A DNA stretch of 64,000 nt from Arthrobacter sp. Y81 (GCF_002929335.1 NZ_PJIL01000009.1:149086-213085); one strand, 5' to 3'. Shown: positions 9,524-17,794, counted from the first letter of the stretch. Numbers and translations are program-made. The notes: generated by a model from the sequence alone, not told the origin.

Positions 9524-10162
9524 ATGAACGCTGAAACACCGAAGGCCGAGGAGCTGAGCCTTCCCCAGGCTCTCCTCCTCCTGGCGACGAACGACAAGAA
9601 CGGCGAAGCTGAACTGCCGGTAGTCGTGCTCAAGGCCGCCCTGGCAGGGGCAATACTGGCTGAGCTGCACCTCCGCGGTGCAGTCGGACTGCAGGGAAAG
9701 CACCTCAGGGCTACCGGCAACGCCCCGCAACCGGATTTCCAACACCAGCTGGACCTCATCCGGGACAAGTCGCGGCCCCACACTCCCAAGCGGTGGGTCT
9801 CGATGCTCGAGAGCCGCGCCGAACTGCACCGTGTTTACGAGGGGATGGTGTCGCTGGGCATCTTGGAGCACGTCGGCGAAAAACACCTCGGTTTGTTCGG
9901 GGCCACGCGGTATCCGGAGAAGGACCACGCCCCGGAAGCGGCCATCCTGCAGAAGATCCAAGCCGCCCTCGGCGGTTCGCTGTCCGATTCCAGGACCACG
10001 GCACTGATCGCCCTGCTTCAGGCCGCAGGCCTGCTCGACAGGCTTTTCCCGGCAGCAGATCAGAACCGGGTCAGGCAACTGGTGAAGGACCACTGGCCGT
10101 CCCGTGCGGTGACGGACGAACTGCGCATGATCAGGCTGGCGGAGGCTGAAGCCGCCACCTAA
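9524..10162 (+). CDS. GPP34 family phosphoprotein, copy 2
   Basis: GOLPH3/VPS74-like protein, 212 residues, the shortest of the three. It keeps the N-terminal block LSLPQALLLLATNDKNG and the C-terminal TTALIALLQAAGLLDRLFPA block but joins them with only a few residues (GGSLSDS), where copies 1 and 3 carry 40-residue linkers. It lies directly after palindrome 5 and is followed 42 bases later by copy 3 in the same direction, so the pair looks like a tandem duplication. A longer upstream frame (from 9320) runs antisense to the ATPase remnant and is not part of the gene. Confidence 0.88.
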   Translation: MNAETPKAEELSLPQALLLLATNDKNGEAELPVVVLKAALAGAILAELHLRGAVGLQGKHLRATGNAPQPDFQHQLDLIRDKSRPHTPKRWVSMLESRAELHRVYEGMVSLGILEHVGEKHLGLFGATRYPEKDHAPEAAILQKIQAALGGSLSDSRTTALIALLQAAGLLDRLFPAADQNRVRQLVKDHWPSRAVTDELRMIRLAEAEAAT

Positions 10163-10169
10163 GCGCCCG

Positions 10170-10204
10170 TTGTGGCCGCTGCCCAACGGGTCCACCATGA
10201 AGGT
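10170..10204 (+). promoter_or_regulatory. Conserved leaderless-type promoter of GPP34 copy 3
   Basis: TTGTGG, 17 bases, CACCAT, 6 bases, ATG. It begins eight bases after the stop codon of copy 2, so each tandem copy carries its own box. Confidence 0.5.
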
Positions 10205-10951
10205 ATGAACGCTGCGATACCGAAGGCCGAGGACCTAAGCCTTCCCCAGGCTTTCCTCCTGCTGGCAACAAATGACAAGGACGGCGAACCCGAACTGCCG
10301 GCGTACGTCCTGAGGACCACGGTGGCAGGGGCAATCCTGGCTGAGCTGGACCTGCTCGGCGCCATCGCGGCGCGGGGTAAGCATGTCCGGGCCATCGGAG
10401 CCGCCCCGGAATCGGACTTCCAGCACGAGCTGGAACTCATCCGTGAAAAATCACGGCCACACACTCCCAAGCGGTGGGTCTCCATGCTGGAGGGCCGTGG
10501 CGAAGTGCACCGTGTGTACGAAGGGATGGCGGCGCTGGGCATTGTGGAGCATGTCGGCGAAAAACACCTTGGTCTGTTCAAGTCCACGCGCTACCCGGAG
10601 AAGGACCACGCTCCGGAAGCGGCGCTACTGCAAACGATCCAAACCGCACTCGGCCTTAGGCCGTCAGGTGCCACGCAGGAAGGTACCCAACCGTCAGATG
10701 CCGCGCCGGAAGGTGCCCAACCGTCAGATGCCATGCCTTCAGACGCCGCACCGGCAGCAGCCACGCAGCCCGATGCCAGGACCACAGCACTGATCGCGCT
10801 GCTCCAGGCGGCCGGGCTGCTCGGCAGGCTTTTCCCGGAAGCAGACCAGAACCGGGCACGCGAGCTAGTGAAGAACCACTGGCCCTCCCGTGCCGTGGGG
10901 GACGAACTGCGCCTGATCAGACTGGGACTGGCAGACGCCGCAACCACCTGA
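10205..10951 (+). CDS. GPP34 family phosphoprotein, copy 3
   Basis: GOLPH3/VPS74-like protein, 248 residues. Same N-terminal (LSLPQAFLLLATNDKDG) and C-terminal (TTALIALLQAAGLLGRLFPE) blocks as its neighbours. The linker, about residues 155-194, is built from imperfect repeats of EGAQPSDA, encoded by a roughly 27-base tandem repeat, and is unrelated in sequence to the linker of copy 1. The fast-changing linker against constant flanks suggests a tether whose length matters little. Tandem with copy 2; the next gene is an alpha/beta hydrolase 61 bases on. Confidence 0.88.
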   Translation: MNAAIPKAEDLSLPQAFLLLATNDKDGEPELPAYVLRTTVAGAILAELDLLGAIAARGKHVRAIGAAPESDFQHELELIREKSRPHTPKRWVSMLEGRGEVHRVYEGMAALGIVEHVGEKHLGLFKSTRYPEKDHAPEAALLQTIQTALGLRPSGATQEGTQPSDAAPEGAQPSDAMPSDAAPAAATQPDARTTALIALLQAAGLLGRLFPEADQNRARELVKNHWPSRAVGDELRLIRLGLADAATT

Positions 10952-11012
10952 CGGGCGAGGGAACAGGGCTGAGTCCCTTTTCGTCGGAAAGCGCCCGGGG
11001 TTAGGATGCCGT

Positions 11013-11798
11013 GTGACTTTCACCCACGGCTTCGCGGACAACAACGGCCTTCGCATGTACTACGAGGTCCACGGCCGGGAGGTGCCCGGCCAGCCGCCGC
11101 TGCTCCTCATCCCCGGGGGCGGCTCCACCATCGGCACCAACTTCGCCGAACTCATCCCGCGGCTGGCCGAACAGCGCCAGGTGATTGCCGTTGAAGAGGA
11201 GGGGCACGGCCGCACCCAGCCGACCAGCCGCCCCCTCACCGCCGAGAACTCCGCCGGCGACATCCTCGCTGTTCTGGACCAGCTCAACGTGGAAGCCGTG
11301 GATGTGCTGGGCTTCAGCGCCGGCGGCCATACCGCCGTCGCGCTGGCACTCGGGCGCCCCTCCATTGTCCGGCGCCTCATTGTGGCCTCCACCTTTGTGA
11401 GCCGCGATGCCGTGACGGACGAGTTCTGGGACGGCATGGCGAAGGCCACCCTGGCTGACATGCCGGACACCTACAAGGACGCCGACCGCCTCCTCAACCC
11501 TGAACCCGGCCACCTGGAGCGGCTCTTCGAGCTGGACAGGCAGCGCATCCTGGACTTCCCCGGATGGTCCGCCGAAGAGTTAGGCAGCATCACGGCATCC
11601 ACGCTGGTGGTGAGCGCCGACCGGGACGTTGTCACCGCCGGGTATGCCGAGCGGATGGCAAGCCTCATCCCCGGCGCCCGGCTGCTGATCGTTCCCGGCG
11701 GCCACGGTGACTACCTCGGCGAGGAGGCCGCCAGCGGCGGGGATCTCCGGACGATGCACGCCACGGTCCCGTTCCTCCTGCGGTTCCTCGACGAGTAG
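11013..11798 (+). CDS. Alpha/beta hydrolase
   Basis: Cytoplasmic serine hydrolase of the alpha/beta fold, 261 residues. The nucleophile elbow is GFSAGG (Ser102), the acid is likely in SADRD near residue 204, and the catalytic His is in GGHGDY (His231); the oxyanion region is IPGGGST near 33-39. The start is GTG, with TAGGAT five bases upstream and no ribosome site, so leaderless translation is likely. Substrate unknown; peroxidase-like or esterase activity is possible in this family. Convergent with the VOC gene. Confidence 0.88.
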   Translation: MTFTHGFADNNGLRMYYEVHGREVPGQPPLLLIPGGGSTIGTNFAELIPRLAEQRQVIAVEEEGHGRTQPTSRPLTAENSAGDILAVLDQLNVEAVDVLGFSAGGHTAVALALGRPSIVRRLIVASTFVSRDAVTDEFWDGMAKATLADMPDTYKDADRLLNPEPGHLERLFELDRQRILDFPGWSAEELGSITASTLVVSADRDVVTAGYAERMASLIPGARLLIVPGGHGDYLGEEAASGGDLRTMHATVPFLLRFLDE

Positions 11799-11827
11799 GT
11801 CGGCTGGGGGAGCGGAATCAAACGCAA

Positions 11828-11861
11828 GCGGACGACGGCGGGACGTCCCGCCGTCGTCCGA
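11828..11861. repeat. Intergenic palindrome 6
   Basis: Left arm GCGGACGACGGCGGGA, centre CG, right arm TCCCGCCGTCGTCCG. Thirty bases after one stop codon and 32 before the opposing one: convergent genes. Confidence 0.92.
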
Positions 11862-11892
11862 TCGGTGGTTGCTCGCTATCCGCCTGGCTTCG

Positions 11893-12285
11893 TTAAGAAG
11901 GAGCGGGCTGGAACAGCTCGACCACGTTGCCGGCCGGATCTTCCAGCAGGATCTGCTGACCGCCCGGACCAGTGACAATGTTGTTCCGGAACGTGACGCC
12001 GGCGGCACGCAGCCGGTCCACCTCGGCCGCGATGTCGCCCACGATGAGGTGGATGCGGTTCCATCCTCCCGGTGACGGCACCGTGCCGTCCGGCATTGGC
12101 CGGCCCGCCGAACTGGTTGGCCCGCTCAGCAGAAGCCGCAACTGGCCGCGGGCGACGTCGGCGAACGCCGGTGCAGCGCTCATCCTGAGGGTGAACCCGA
12201 GGTGCTTTGTGTAGAAGTCGATGGCCGCCTCGACGTCGTCCACCATGTACCGGACGCTGACCATGTCCGTAGGGTCGCTGGGCAT
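11893..12285 (-). CDS. VOC family protein (glyoxalase/bleomycin-resistance fold)
   Basis: 130-residue vicinal-oxygen-chelate protein with the two betaalphabetabetabeta halves expected: MVSVRYMVDDVEAAIDFY at the start and WNRIHLIVGDIAAEVDRL in the middle, ending LLEDPAGNVVELFQ. The family includes glyoxalase I, dioxygenases and antibiotic-binding proteins; the metal ligands cannot be assigned with confidence. The ATG at 12285 follows GAGGATCTGGAA, a good ribosome site; a much longer in-frame extension (to 12942) crosses the neighbouring secreted-protein gene and is spurious. Confidence 0.87.
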   Translation of the reverse strand: MPSDPTDMVSVRYMVDDVEAAIDFYTKHLGFTLRMSAAPAFADVARGQLRLLLSGPTSSAGRPMPDGTVPSPGGWNRIHLIVGDIAAEVDRLRAAGVTFRNNIVTGPGGQQILLEDPAGNVVELFQPAPS

Positions 12286-12314
12286 TTCCAGATCCTCTTT
12301 CCGAGTTCGATTGG

Positions 12315-12749
12315 TCACCCGACGCCGGCTGGTTTGGCGAGTGTTATTTCCGTGTTGTTGATGACCGTGGTGCACTGGAATTGCGCGCTGCAGGTTTGCA
12401 GGTAGACCGAAGCCGCGGCGGCGCCTTCGTTGAACGCCATCATGTTTGGAACCACTCGTATGGTGACTGTTTGGGCCTGCTTGGTGCAGCTGAGCTGATC
12501 GTTTCCGCCGCCGCCGGCGATCCGTCCGTCGCTGACCCTTTGGGTGACTTGGACGACGGGAATTGCGATGATCAAGGCGGGGTCGGTGTCGCACACGAAG
12601 GTGACGGGAACATCCACCGCGGCGCCGTCGGCGACGAGGATTCCCGGCCCGGCGCTCACGAGCGTGGCGGGGGCTGCTTGCGCGGGGCTGGCTGTGGTCA
12701 CGAGCATGGCGGCAAGAGCGGCGGCGAGGCAGCTTCTGGTGCCTAACAT
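12315..12749 (-). CDS. Secreted hypothetical protein
   Basis: 144 residues with a clear Sec signal peptide: a hydrophobic run (LAAALAAMLVTT) ending in SPAQA, with cleavage expected near residue 25. The mature part is beta-rich, with three cysteines (in FVCDT, LSCTK, QTCSAQFQC) that could form disulfides. I recognise no domain. It lies 29 bases upstream of the VOC gene, same strand, so the two may be co-transcribed although their functions look unrelated. Confidence 0.75.
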   Translation of the reverse strand: MLGTRSCLAAALAAMLVTTASPAQAAPATLVSAGPGILVADGAAVDVPVTFVCDTDPALIIAIPVVQVTQRVSDGRIAGGGGNDQLSCTKQAQTVTIRVVPNMMAFNEGAAAASVYLQTCSAQFQCTTVINNTEITLAKPAGVG

Positions 12750-13112
12750 CAGGTTCTCCCTTGAATGGAAGCGTGGCGTCCTGTGTTCCGCATTGTCGGC
12801 CAGTGCGGTGACTGGGCGTCTTATATGTACGGGGCGTAGCCCCTGACGGCAGCGCCGTTCCGGGCGCCGCCTGATGCGGCCGAAAGTCCGGTTGGCCGAA
12901 GACTAATCCACTTCCTGCCAGTGTGACAATAGCCCTTTCCAAAGCGTGCCGGATGGCGAACGGATAGCGATTATCCGGACCGCAAGTGCAGTGAAAGCAA
13001 GCAGACAGCTACGCAAGCGGACGACGTCGGGAGGTCCCGCCGTCGTCCGCGGGACCGTATCGGCAGACGGACCGGTTTCCCGGAAATTGTGCGCGCATTG
13101 AAGAATGGGGGC
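12750..13112. other. Intergenic region holding palindrome 7
   Basis: 363 bases between divergent genes. Apart from the palindrome and presumed promoters I see no coding frame with sensible composition and no other strong structure. Confidence 0.6.
13017..13050. repeat. Intergenic palindrome 7
   Basis: GCGGACGACGTCGGGA, GG, TCCCGCCGTCGTCCGC: one mismatch (G to T) in the left arm. Lies between divergent genes. Confidence 0.88.
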
Positions 13113-13412
13113 ATGGCCGACATCATCGCATTCCTGGAAGCTCGGATAGCCGAGGACGAGGCAGCCGCGGAGGAACTGGTGGAGGTCGGGCCGGGCCACC
13201 AGGCGATCGGGACCCGCCTCGAGGTTTTGCCGTTCACGGCGGCCCGGGTGCTGGCCGAGTGCGCCGCCAAGCGGAAGATTCTGGAGAACGTGCCGCTGGT
13301 TACCGACATACCGTCGCAGATGGGCGGGACCAGTGATTACGTGCTGATGTGCCTGGCCTCGGTGTACAGCTGGCATCCGGAGTATCAGGAAGGCTGGTCG
13401 GTCGCCGGCTAG
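13113..13412 (+). CDS. DUF6221 family protein
   Basis: 99-residue protein of the actinobacterial/phage DUF6221 type, recognised by the N-terminus MADIIAFLEARIAEDEAAA and the central VLAECAAKRKILE; function unknown. The C-terminus ends in the typical YVLMCLASVYSWHPEYQEGW. The ATG at 13113 gives the usual N-terminus; the in-frame GTG at 13089 would add eight residues. The family occurs in phages and chromosomes, but no other phage gene is present here. Confidence 0.8.
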   Translation: MADIIAFLEARIAEDEAAAEELVEVGPGHQAIGTRLEVLPFTAARVLAECAAKRKILENVPLVTDIPSQMGGTSDYVLMCLASVYSWHPEYQEGWSVAG

Positions 13413-13441
13413 GCCTCACCGTCTCCATGACCAGCTGCCAG

Positions 13442-13702
13442 TCAATGCGGCACCAGCCCGCCATGGTGGCTCCCGGGGCTGCGCGGGCCGCCCGGATTTC
13501 TGAAGAGCCCGACGATGCCCCGGATCAAGGCGACCGTCGTGACTTTCACGAGGAAAATCACAATCTGAATTGCCCCGGCCACAAGCAGGAGCAAAAGGAA
13601 TGTGATCAGGATCGGCAGCAACAGAAGGACGATGACGGCAATTGCCGCCATGTACATGAGGGCATACCCGGCAGCGGTCGTCGGATCCAATGGGCTTCCC
13701 AT
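13442..13702 (-). CDS. Small hypothetical membrane protein
   Basis: 86 residues, unrecognised. Two long hydrophobic stretches (AAIAVIVLLLLPILITFLLL and the following GAIQIVIFLVKVTT) indicate two membrane helices, with a short basic-proline tail (NPGGPRSPGS). Good ribosome site (GAGG) before the ATG. Isolated between DUF6221 (convergent) and CsbD (same strand, separated by a terminator). Confidence 0.7.
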   Translation of the reverse strand: MGSPLDPTTAAGYALMYMAAIAVIVLLLLPILITFLLLLLVAGAIQIVIFLVKVTTVALIRGIVGLFRNPGGPRSPGSHHGGLVPH

Positions 13703-13850
13703 GTCGTCCTCTTTGTCGTCCTTTTAACGTCGGCCTTGTCAATGTGCTGAACGGGATAACGCATTTTTAGCACCGCGCTGTCCGTCGAAGTAGGGCCAAT
13801 CGACCTGTGCAGTGCTGAGGCCCGCCGCGGCCGGCAGGGAGCCGGACAGC

Positions 13851-13891
13851 AAGGAAGGGTGCAACCCGCGTAGGGTGGCACCCTTCCTTTT
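13851..13891 (-). terminator. Intrinsic terminator of the CsbD-like gene
   Basis: Perfect 12-bp stem (AAGGAAGGGTGC with GCACCCTTCCTT) and a 15-base loop, starting ten bases after the CsbD stop codon. The T tract (TTTT) is on the plus-strand side, so it could work in both directions. Confidence 0.75.
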
Positions 13892-13900
13892 GCTGCCGGC

Positions 13901-14074
13901 TTATTCCTTGAAGGCGTCCTTGACCTTTTCGCCCGCCTGCTTCAGGTCCGCTTTGGTTTGGTCGGCCTGACCTTCGGCTTTCAGGCCCGGATCATTCTTG
14001 GCTTCTCCGACAGCTTCCTTGCCCTTACCGCCAAGCTTTTCGGCAGCATTTTGAATCTTGTCATCCAGACCCAC
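13901..14074 (-). CDS. CsbD family stress protein
   Basis: 57-residue hydrophilic protein of the CsbD family, made in general stress in many bacteria. The sequence is nearly all K, E, A, G, D with the family pattern DDKIQNAAEKLGGKGKEAVG, then KAEGQADQTKADLKQAGEKVKDAFK. It starts with GTG preceded by GGAGGGAG at good spacing. It is shorter than usual ORF cut-offs and easily missed. Followed by a strong hairpin terminator, so probably a single-gene transcript. Confidence 0.88.
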   Translation of the reverse strand: MGLDDKIQNAAEKLGGKGKEAVGEAKNDPGLKAEGQADQTKADLKQAGEKVKDAFKE

Positions 14075-14223
14075 GGTGATACTCCCTCCGGTTGGTGCCG
14101 CCGGCGATCCGCCCGCGGCTCACTAGTTCATCGTAAACCCGATTCAGGCCAAATGCTAAGCATGCTGATGGTATGAGTTTCAGAAGCCAGAGTGCCCTTC
14201 TGGCGGAGCCTCGTCCGGCGTTG

Positions 14224-14634
14224 CTAGCGCAGCTGGATCAGACCAGCACTGGTGGGTCGGAAACCGCACGCGTCGAAATAGAAACTCTTCAGGTGATCGT
14301 CGAAGTCGACATGGATCCATTCCCAGCCCGCCTCCCGGGCTTGTTCCGTGGCAACGGCGAGGAGTCTTTTGCCGACGCCCTGACGGCGCGCCCTGTGTGC
14401 CACCAAAGTGTCTTCGATGAAGGCGTGCGCGTCGCCGTCCCAGATCACGTTGACGAAGCCGACCAGCCCCTGATCGTCGCGGGCTGTGACCCACCCCAGG
14501 CTGAGGCGGGAGAGCCGGTCAACCCAGTCGTCTTCAACGTATGCGTGACCGAAGCCCTCAGCGTGCAGCTGATTGATTTCTTTGTTCGTCAACGCTCCGC
14601 GCCATTCCCAAGCAATCGTCATGCTGAACAGCAT
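14224..14634 (-). CDS. GNAT family N-acetyltransferase
   Basis: 136-residue acyl-CoA-dependent acetyltransferase. The CoA pyrophosphate loop is HRARRQGVGKRLL (about 81-93), followed by the WIHVDFDDHLKSFYFDACGF motif typical of the C-terminal half. The start at 14634 (MLFSMTIAW) has TAGGGT exactly six bases upstream and no ribosome site, the leaderless pattern; Met5 is the alternative. Substrate unknown. Confidence 0.87.
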   Translation of the reverse strand: MLFSMTIAWEWRGALTNKEINQLHAEGFGHAYVEDDWVDRLSRLSLGWVTARDDQGLVGFVNVIWDGDAHAFIEDTLVAHRARRQGVGKRLLAVATEQAREAGWEWIHVDFDDHLKSFYFDACGFRPTSAGLIQLR

Positions 14635-14785
14635 TGCATGACCCTAGTCGGCCGGGTTGGCGGTCCAGCCGGTGAGCGGCAGGAGGTCAGCAGCAATGGC
14701 CTGGACGGTGCGGTTGTCCGTCGGGCATCGATGGACCCACCGTGGTGTTCGGAGCTCCAGTTCCCTGGCGACGGCAATACTGCGG

Positions 14786-15715
14786 TCAACGTTTAGGCAC
14801 GGCGGCGCGGCCCGCCAGCCAGATGGCGACGGTATTGGTGGCAACGATCAGGGCCATGCCCAGCCATTCGTGGAGCACCAGGATCTGTCCCAGCACCACG
14901 GTGCCGGAGAGCGCGGCGAGGATGGGGTTGACGCTCATGAACACACTGAAGAATCCCGCTGGCAGGTGCCGGAGCGCGATGAGGTCGGCGGCGTACGGGA
15001 TCACCGAGCACAGCAGACCGGCAACAATGGCGTAGAGCAGTGCCGGACCGGTGAACAGCCCTTGAGCGGCGAGGTAGGCGGCCACTGGCAGGTAGAACAC
15101 CAGCGATATCAGCGTCGCGGCGGCGGGGGCTTGCAAGCCGGGCAGCCTCTGGCCCGCGACCCGGTTGAGGAGGATGTACGCCGCCCAGCCCGCGGCACCT
15201 GCCATGCCGATGGCAATTCCGACGAAGTCGCTGCTAGGTCCCGGCAACACAAGGATGAAGACTCCCAAACCTGCGGCCAGCCCGCACAGAACATCCCGAC
15301 GCGCCCTTGACCCCAGCAGGGCCACCGCCAACGGCCCGAGGAATTCCAAGGTGACGGCAAGACCCAGACCGATCCGTTCGATAGCCACATAGAGGCTGAT
15401 GTTCATCAAAGCTGTAGCCGCGCCCAGCAGCAGGACCGGCCACCACTGGCGCCAGGTGAACCGGTGGAAGGGAGGCCGGGCAACCGGCAGCAGCACCGCG
15501 GCGGCCACAAGCTGCCTTACGGCCACAACACCCGCGGGTCCGATCACCGGAAACGCGTGGGCGCCGATCCCCGCACCGATCTGGTTGCTGACGCCGCTTC
15601 CGGTCATGGTCAGCACGCCGCGAACAACGGCCGACCCGCCCCGGCCTGACCCCGCCCGGCCGACGCCGGACCCGCCGCGGGCCTGACCCGCAGTCTGCAC
15701 TGAATAAGCTTCCAT
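14786..15715 (-). CDS. EamA family transporter (RhtA-like exporter)
   Basis: Drug/metabolite-superfamily exporter, 309 residues, about ten membrane helices in two EamA halves. The first half (ISLYVAIERIGLGLAVTLEF) and the second (LPAGFFSVFMSVNPILAALSG) resemble the threonine/homoserine exporter RhtA. The start was set at MEAYSVQT; the frame runs further upstream across the divergent LysR gene but that part is antisense. It is transcribed away from the LysR gene with 70 bases between, so the LysR protein very likely controls it. Amino-acid or purine export is the usual role. Confidence 0.85.
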   Translation of the reverse strand: MEAYSVQTAGQARGGSGVGRAGSGRGGSAVVRGVLTMTGSGVSNQIGAGIGAHAFPVIGPAGVVAVRQLVAAAVLLPVARPPFHRFTWRQWWPVLLLGAATALMNISLYVAIERIGLGLAVTLEFLGPLAVALLGSRARRDVLCGLAAGLGVFILVLPGPSSDFVGIAIGMAGAAGWAAYILLNRVAGQRLPGLQAPAAATLISLVFYLPVAAYLAAQGLFTGPALLYAIVAGLLCSVIPYAADLIALRHLPAGFFSVFMSVNPILAALSGTVVLGQILVLHEWLGMALIVATNTVAIWLAGRAAVPKR

Positions 15716-15764
15716 ATGTCCAAAGTCTCCGGGCAAAACCGTGCGCCGAAAAATGTGCTCAACG

Positions 15765-15779
15765 ATCGTTCTATACGAT
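15765..15779. promoter_or_regulatory. Candidate LysR-type operator between exporter and regulator
   Basis: ATCGT, TCTAT, ACGAT: a 15-bp inverted repeat matching the T-N11-A rule, six bases before the LysR ATG. It overlaps the TACGAT -10-like box, which fits autorepression. Confidence 0.6.
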
Positions 15780-15785
15780 GACCGT

Positions 15786-16655
15786 ATGAATGTAGAGCTG
15801 CGGTACCTGCGGGCACTGGTGGCTGTGGTGGACTCCCAGACTTTTACCGACGCCGCCATTGCGCTCGGCACCTCCCAGGCTGCGGTGTCACGGTCCGTCG
15901 CTGCCCTGGAGCGGGCCCTTGGATTGCGCATTCTGCAAAGAACTACCCGGCAGGTCACCCCGACGGCCGCCGGGGAGCGGATCATCGAGCATGCACGGAG
16001 CGTCCTTGACCAGGTCGCGCTACTTGAACGCGCAGCCCAGGACCAGGGCGGCGAGCTCAGGGTGAGCTATGCATGGTCGGCGCTGGGCCGCCGCACCGTT
16101 GCCCTGCAGCGGAAATGGGAGGAGATACACCCGGGCGTGCGCCTGATCTGGGTGCAGTCCAACGCCCCAACCGGCGGCCTTGCGAACGGGTCCGTCGACG
16201 TCGCCATTGTCAGGCGCCACCTCAATGACCACCGCTTCGCGTCCACGCACATCGGAACTGAAGCCCGGTACGGCGCCCTCGCCAAGGCTGATCCGCTCGC
16301 CCGGCGGCGCTTCCTCCGCCTGGCGGACTTCGCTGGACGAACGATTGCCGTCGACCACCGCACGGGAACCACGACGGAAGACCTCTGGTCCGACGCCGCC
16401 CGGCCGGCCTCGGTCCGGCTGGTGCAGGGTGTCGACGAATGGCTGACACTCATCTCCACGGGACAGGCCATCGGCATGTCCTCCGAGGCGACGGCTGCGC
16501 AGAATCCACGACCGGGGATCGCATACCGGCCGGTCCGCGACGCCCCGCCGATTTCCGTCTTCCTTGCGTCCTGGAAGGACGACCCTTCGGTGCTCGTCGC
16601 CGATTTCACCCGGCTGGCGCAGGAGGCATTCATCCCTGGCCACCCGGCTCTGTAG
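15786..16655 (+). CDS. LysR family transcriptional regulator
   Basis: 289-residue LysR regulator: N-terminal winged HTH (LRALVAVVDSQTFTDAAIALGTSQAAVSRSVAALE, about 7-41), then an effector-binding domain. The ATG is six bases after TACGAT with no ribosome site (leaderless-type). Divergent from the EamA exporter gene; by the usual LysR logic it senses the exported compound and regulates both. A TNA operator lies in the shared intergenic space. Palindrome 8 follows the stop by about 22 bases. Confidence 0.92.
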   Translation: MNVELRYLRALVAVVDSQTFTDAAIALGTSQAAVSRSVAALERALGLRILQRTTRQVTPTAAGERIIEHARSVLDQVALLERAAQDQGGELRVSYAWSALGRRTVALQRKWEEIHPGVRLIWVQSNAPTGGLANGSVDVAIVRRHLNDHRFASTHIGTEARYGALAKADPLARRRFLRLADFAGRTIAVDHRTGTTTEDLWSDAARPASVRLVQGVDEWLTLISTGQAIGMSSEATAAQNPRPGIAYRPVRDAPPISVFLASWKDDPSVLVADFTRLAQEAFIPGHPAL

Positions 16656-16676
16656 GGGAGCGGCACCAAACGCAAG

Positions 16677-16710
16677 ACGGACGACGGCCGGAGGTCCCGC
16701 CGTCGTCGTT
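16677..16710. repeat. Intergenic palindrome 8
   Basis: Left arm ACGGACGACGGCCGGA (one C replaces G), centre GG, right arm TCCCGCCGTCGTCG. It follows the LysR stop and precedes a gene in the same direction. Confidence 0.8.
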
Positions 16711-16722
16711 CATGCCGCAGCT

Positions 16723-16747
16723 CAACAATTCAACAAAGGGATTGTTG
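16723..16747. promoter_or_regulatory. Candidate GntR autoregulatory operator
   Basis: CAACAAT, 11 bases, ATTGTTG, just upstream of the GntR gene; the half-sites match the TTGTT/AACAA boxes before the transporter gene downstream. Confidence 0.6.
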
Positions 16748-16770
16748 ATTGCCCGGGGTAGATTCAGGGT

Positions 16771-17523
16771 ATGGCCACCCTGAACCCGAACGCCGAAACT
16801 CCCTCCTTCCGCGAACTCCCGGGTGGCGCGCAGAACGGGCCTGGGAAGCCGGGCGGAGCGTCCAGGCTGCGGGTCGCAGTGCCGTCGGTGGCGGCCAGGG
16901 TGGCTGCGGAACTGCGGCTTCAGATCGCAGAGGGCGCGCTGCCGCCGGGAACGAAACTCAAGGAAGAGGCCCTTTCCGACGAGCTCGGCGTCTCCCGCAA
17001 CACTATCCGCGAGGCATTCGCCGAACTCGTGAGCGAGCGCCTGGTTGTCCGCGAGCCCAACCGCGGCGTCTTCGTTGCCAGCCTGGGCGAGAAGGACATC
17101 CATGACGTCTACACCGTCAGGCGCGCCATCGAGGTGAGCGCTGTCCGCGGCGGGGGCAGTCCCGAGAGCATCGCCCTGGTGAGGGCCGCCGTCGAGGAAG
17201 GCAAGAGTGCAGCCGCCGCGGGGGACAGCGAACGCCTCGGCAGCGCCAACCAGCACTTCCACGGCGCCCTGGTGGCCATGGCGGACAGCGAACGGCTGAA
17301 CACCATCATGTCGCAGGTGCTTGCCGAAATGCGGCTCTTCTTCCACAAGGCCGCTGTTGACGGCGGGTTCTATCGGGACTGGCTGGCGGACAACGAACAG
17401 ATCTGCAAAGCCCTCGAGGCCGGGGACACGGAGCTCGCGGCCGATCGCCTGACCGACTACCTCGCCCGCTCCGAAGAGCACCAGACGGCGGTCCACGCGT
17501 CCGGGCCCGGGGCCTCGAAGTAG
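16771..17523 (+). CDS. GntR family regulator (FadR/FCD subfamily)
   Basis: 250-residue repressor with an N-terminal winged HTH (RVAAELRLQIAEGALPPGTKLKEEALSDELGVSRNTIREAF, residues 43-83) and a C-terminal FCD ligand domain whose metal-binding histidines are plausible in the HFHGALVAMADSERL region. The ATG stands six bases after TAGATT (leaderless-type). It precedes and probably controls the MHS transporter/hydro-lyase operon: TTGTTCAACAA boxes occur before both this gene and that operon. Inducer unknown, most likely an organic acid. Confidence 0.9.
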   Translation: MATLNPNAETPSFRELPGGAQNGPGKPGGASRLRVAVPSVAARVAAELRLQIAEGALPPGTKLKEEALSDELGVSRNTIREAFAELVSERLVVREPNRGVFVASLGEKDIHDVYTVRRAIEVSAVRGGGSPESIALVRAAVEEGKSAAAAGDSERLGSANQHFHGALVAMADSERLNTIMSQVLAEMRLFFHKAAVDGGFYRDWLADNEQICKALEAGDTELAADRLTDYLARSEEHQTAVHASGPGASK

Positions 17524-17604
17524 CGCTTCCCGCCCCAAATCCGGCAACTGCCGCGACGGCTGAATCACCCTTGACCCCTTGACGGTGTGATCTGCGTCGC
17601 GTAA

Positions 17605-17644
17605 ATTGTTCAACAAGTTCGGATTGTTCAACAATCCAACAATT
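17605..17644 (+). promoter_or_regulatory. GntR-type operator array before the transporter operon
   Basis: Two copies of ATTGTTCAACAA (perfect 11-bp palindrome TTGTTCAACAA) at 17605 and 17623, spaced 18 bases, then a partial CCAACAATT. Related half-sites precede the adjacent GntR gene. Inference: the GntR protein binds here. Confidence 0.7.
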
Positions 17645-17794
17645 GCTCGCAGTCCCGACTTCCGCAGCCCATCACGGTAGCCGCACAAGCGTCCGAATGT
17701 CCCGACCTGCAACGCCGCAGGCCCGGACAGAAAAGGCGCACAAACACCATCCGCCCCCACCCGGATGACATCCACACTCTTCATGGAGGTACAA

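Noticed and set aside
11893..12942. 349-residue minus-strand frame ending in the VOC domain
   Set aside because: The N-terminal 219 residues overlap the secreted-protein gene in another frame; the VOC gene has its own ATG and ribosome site at 12285.
14173..14796. 207-residue plus-strand frame
   Set aside because: It is antisense to the GNAT gene and has no family match; typical of open antisense frames in high-GC DNA.
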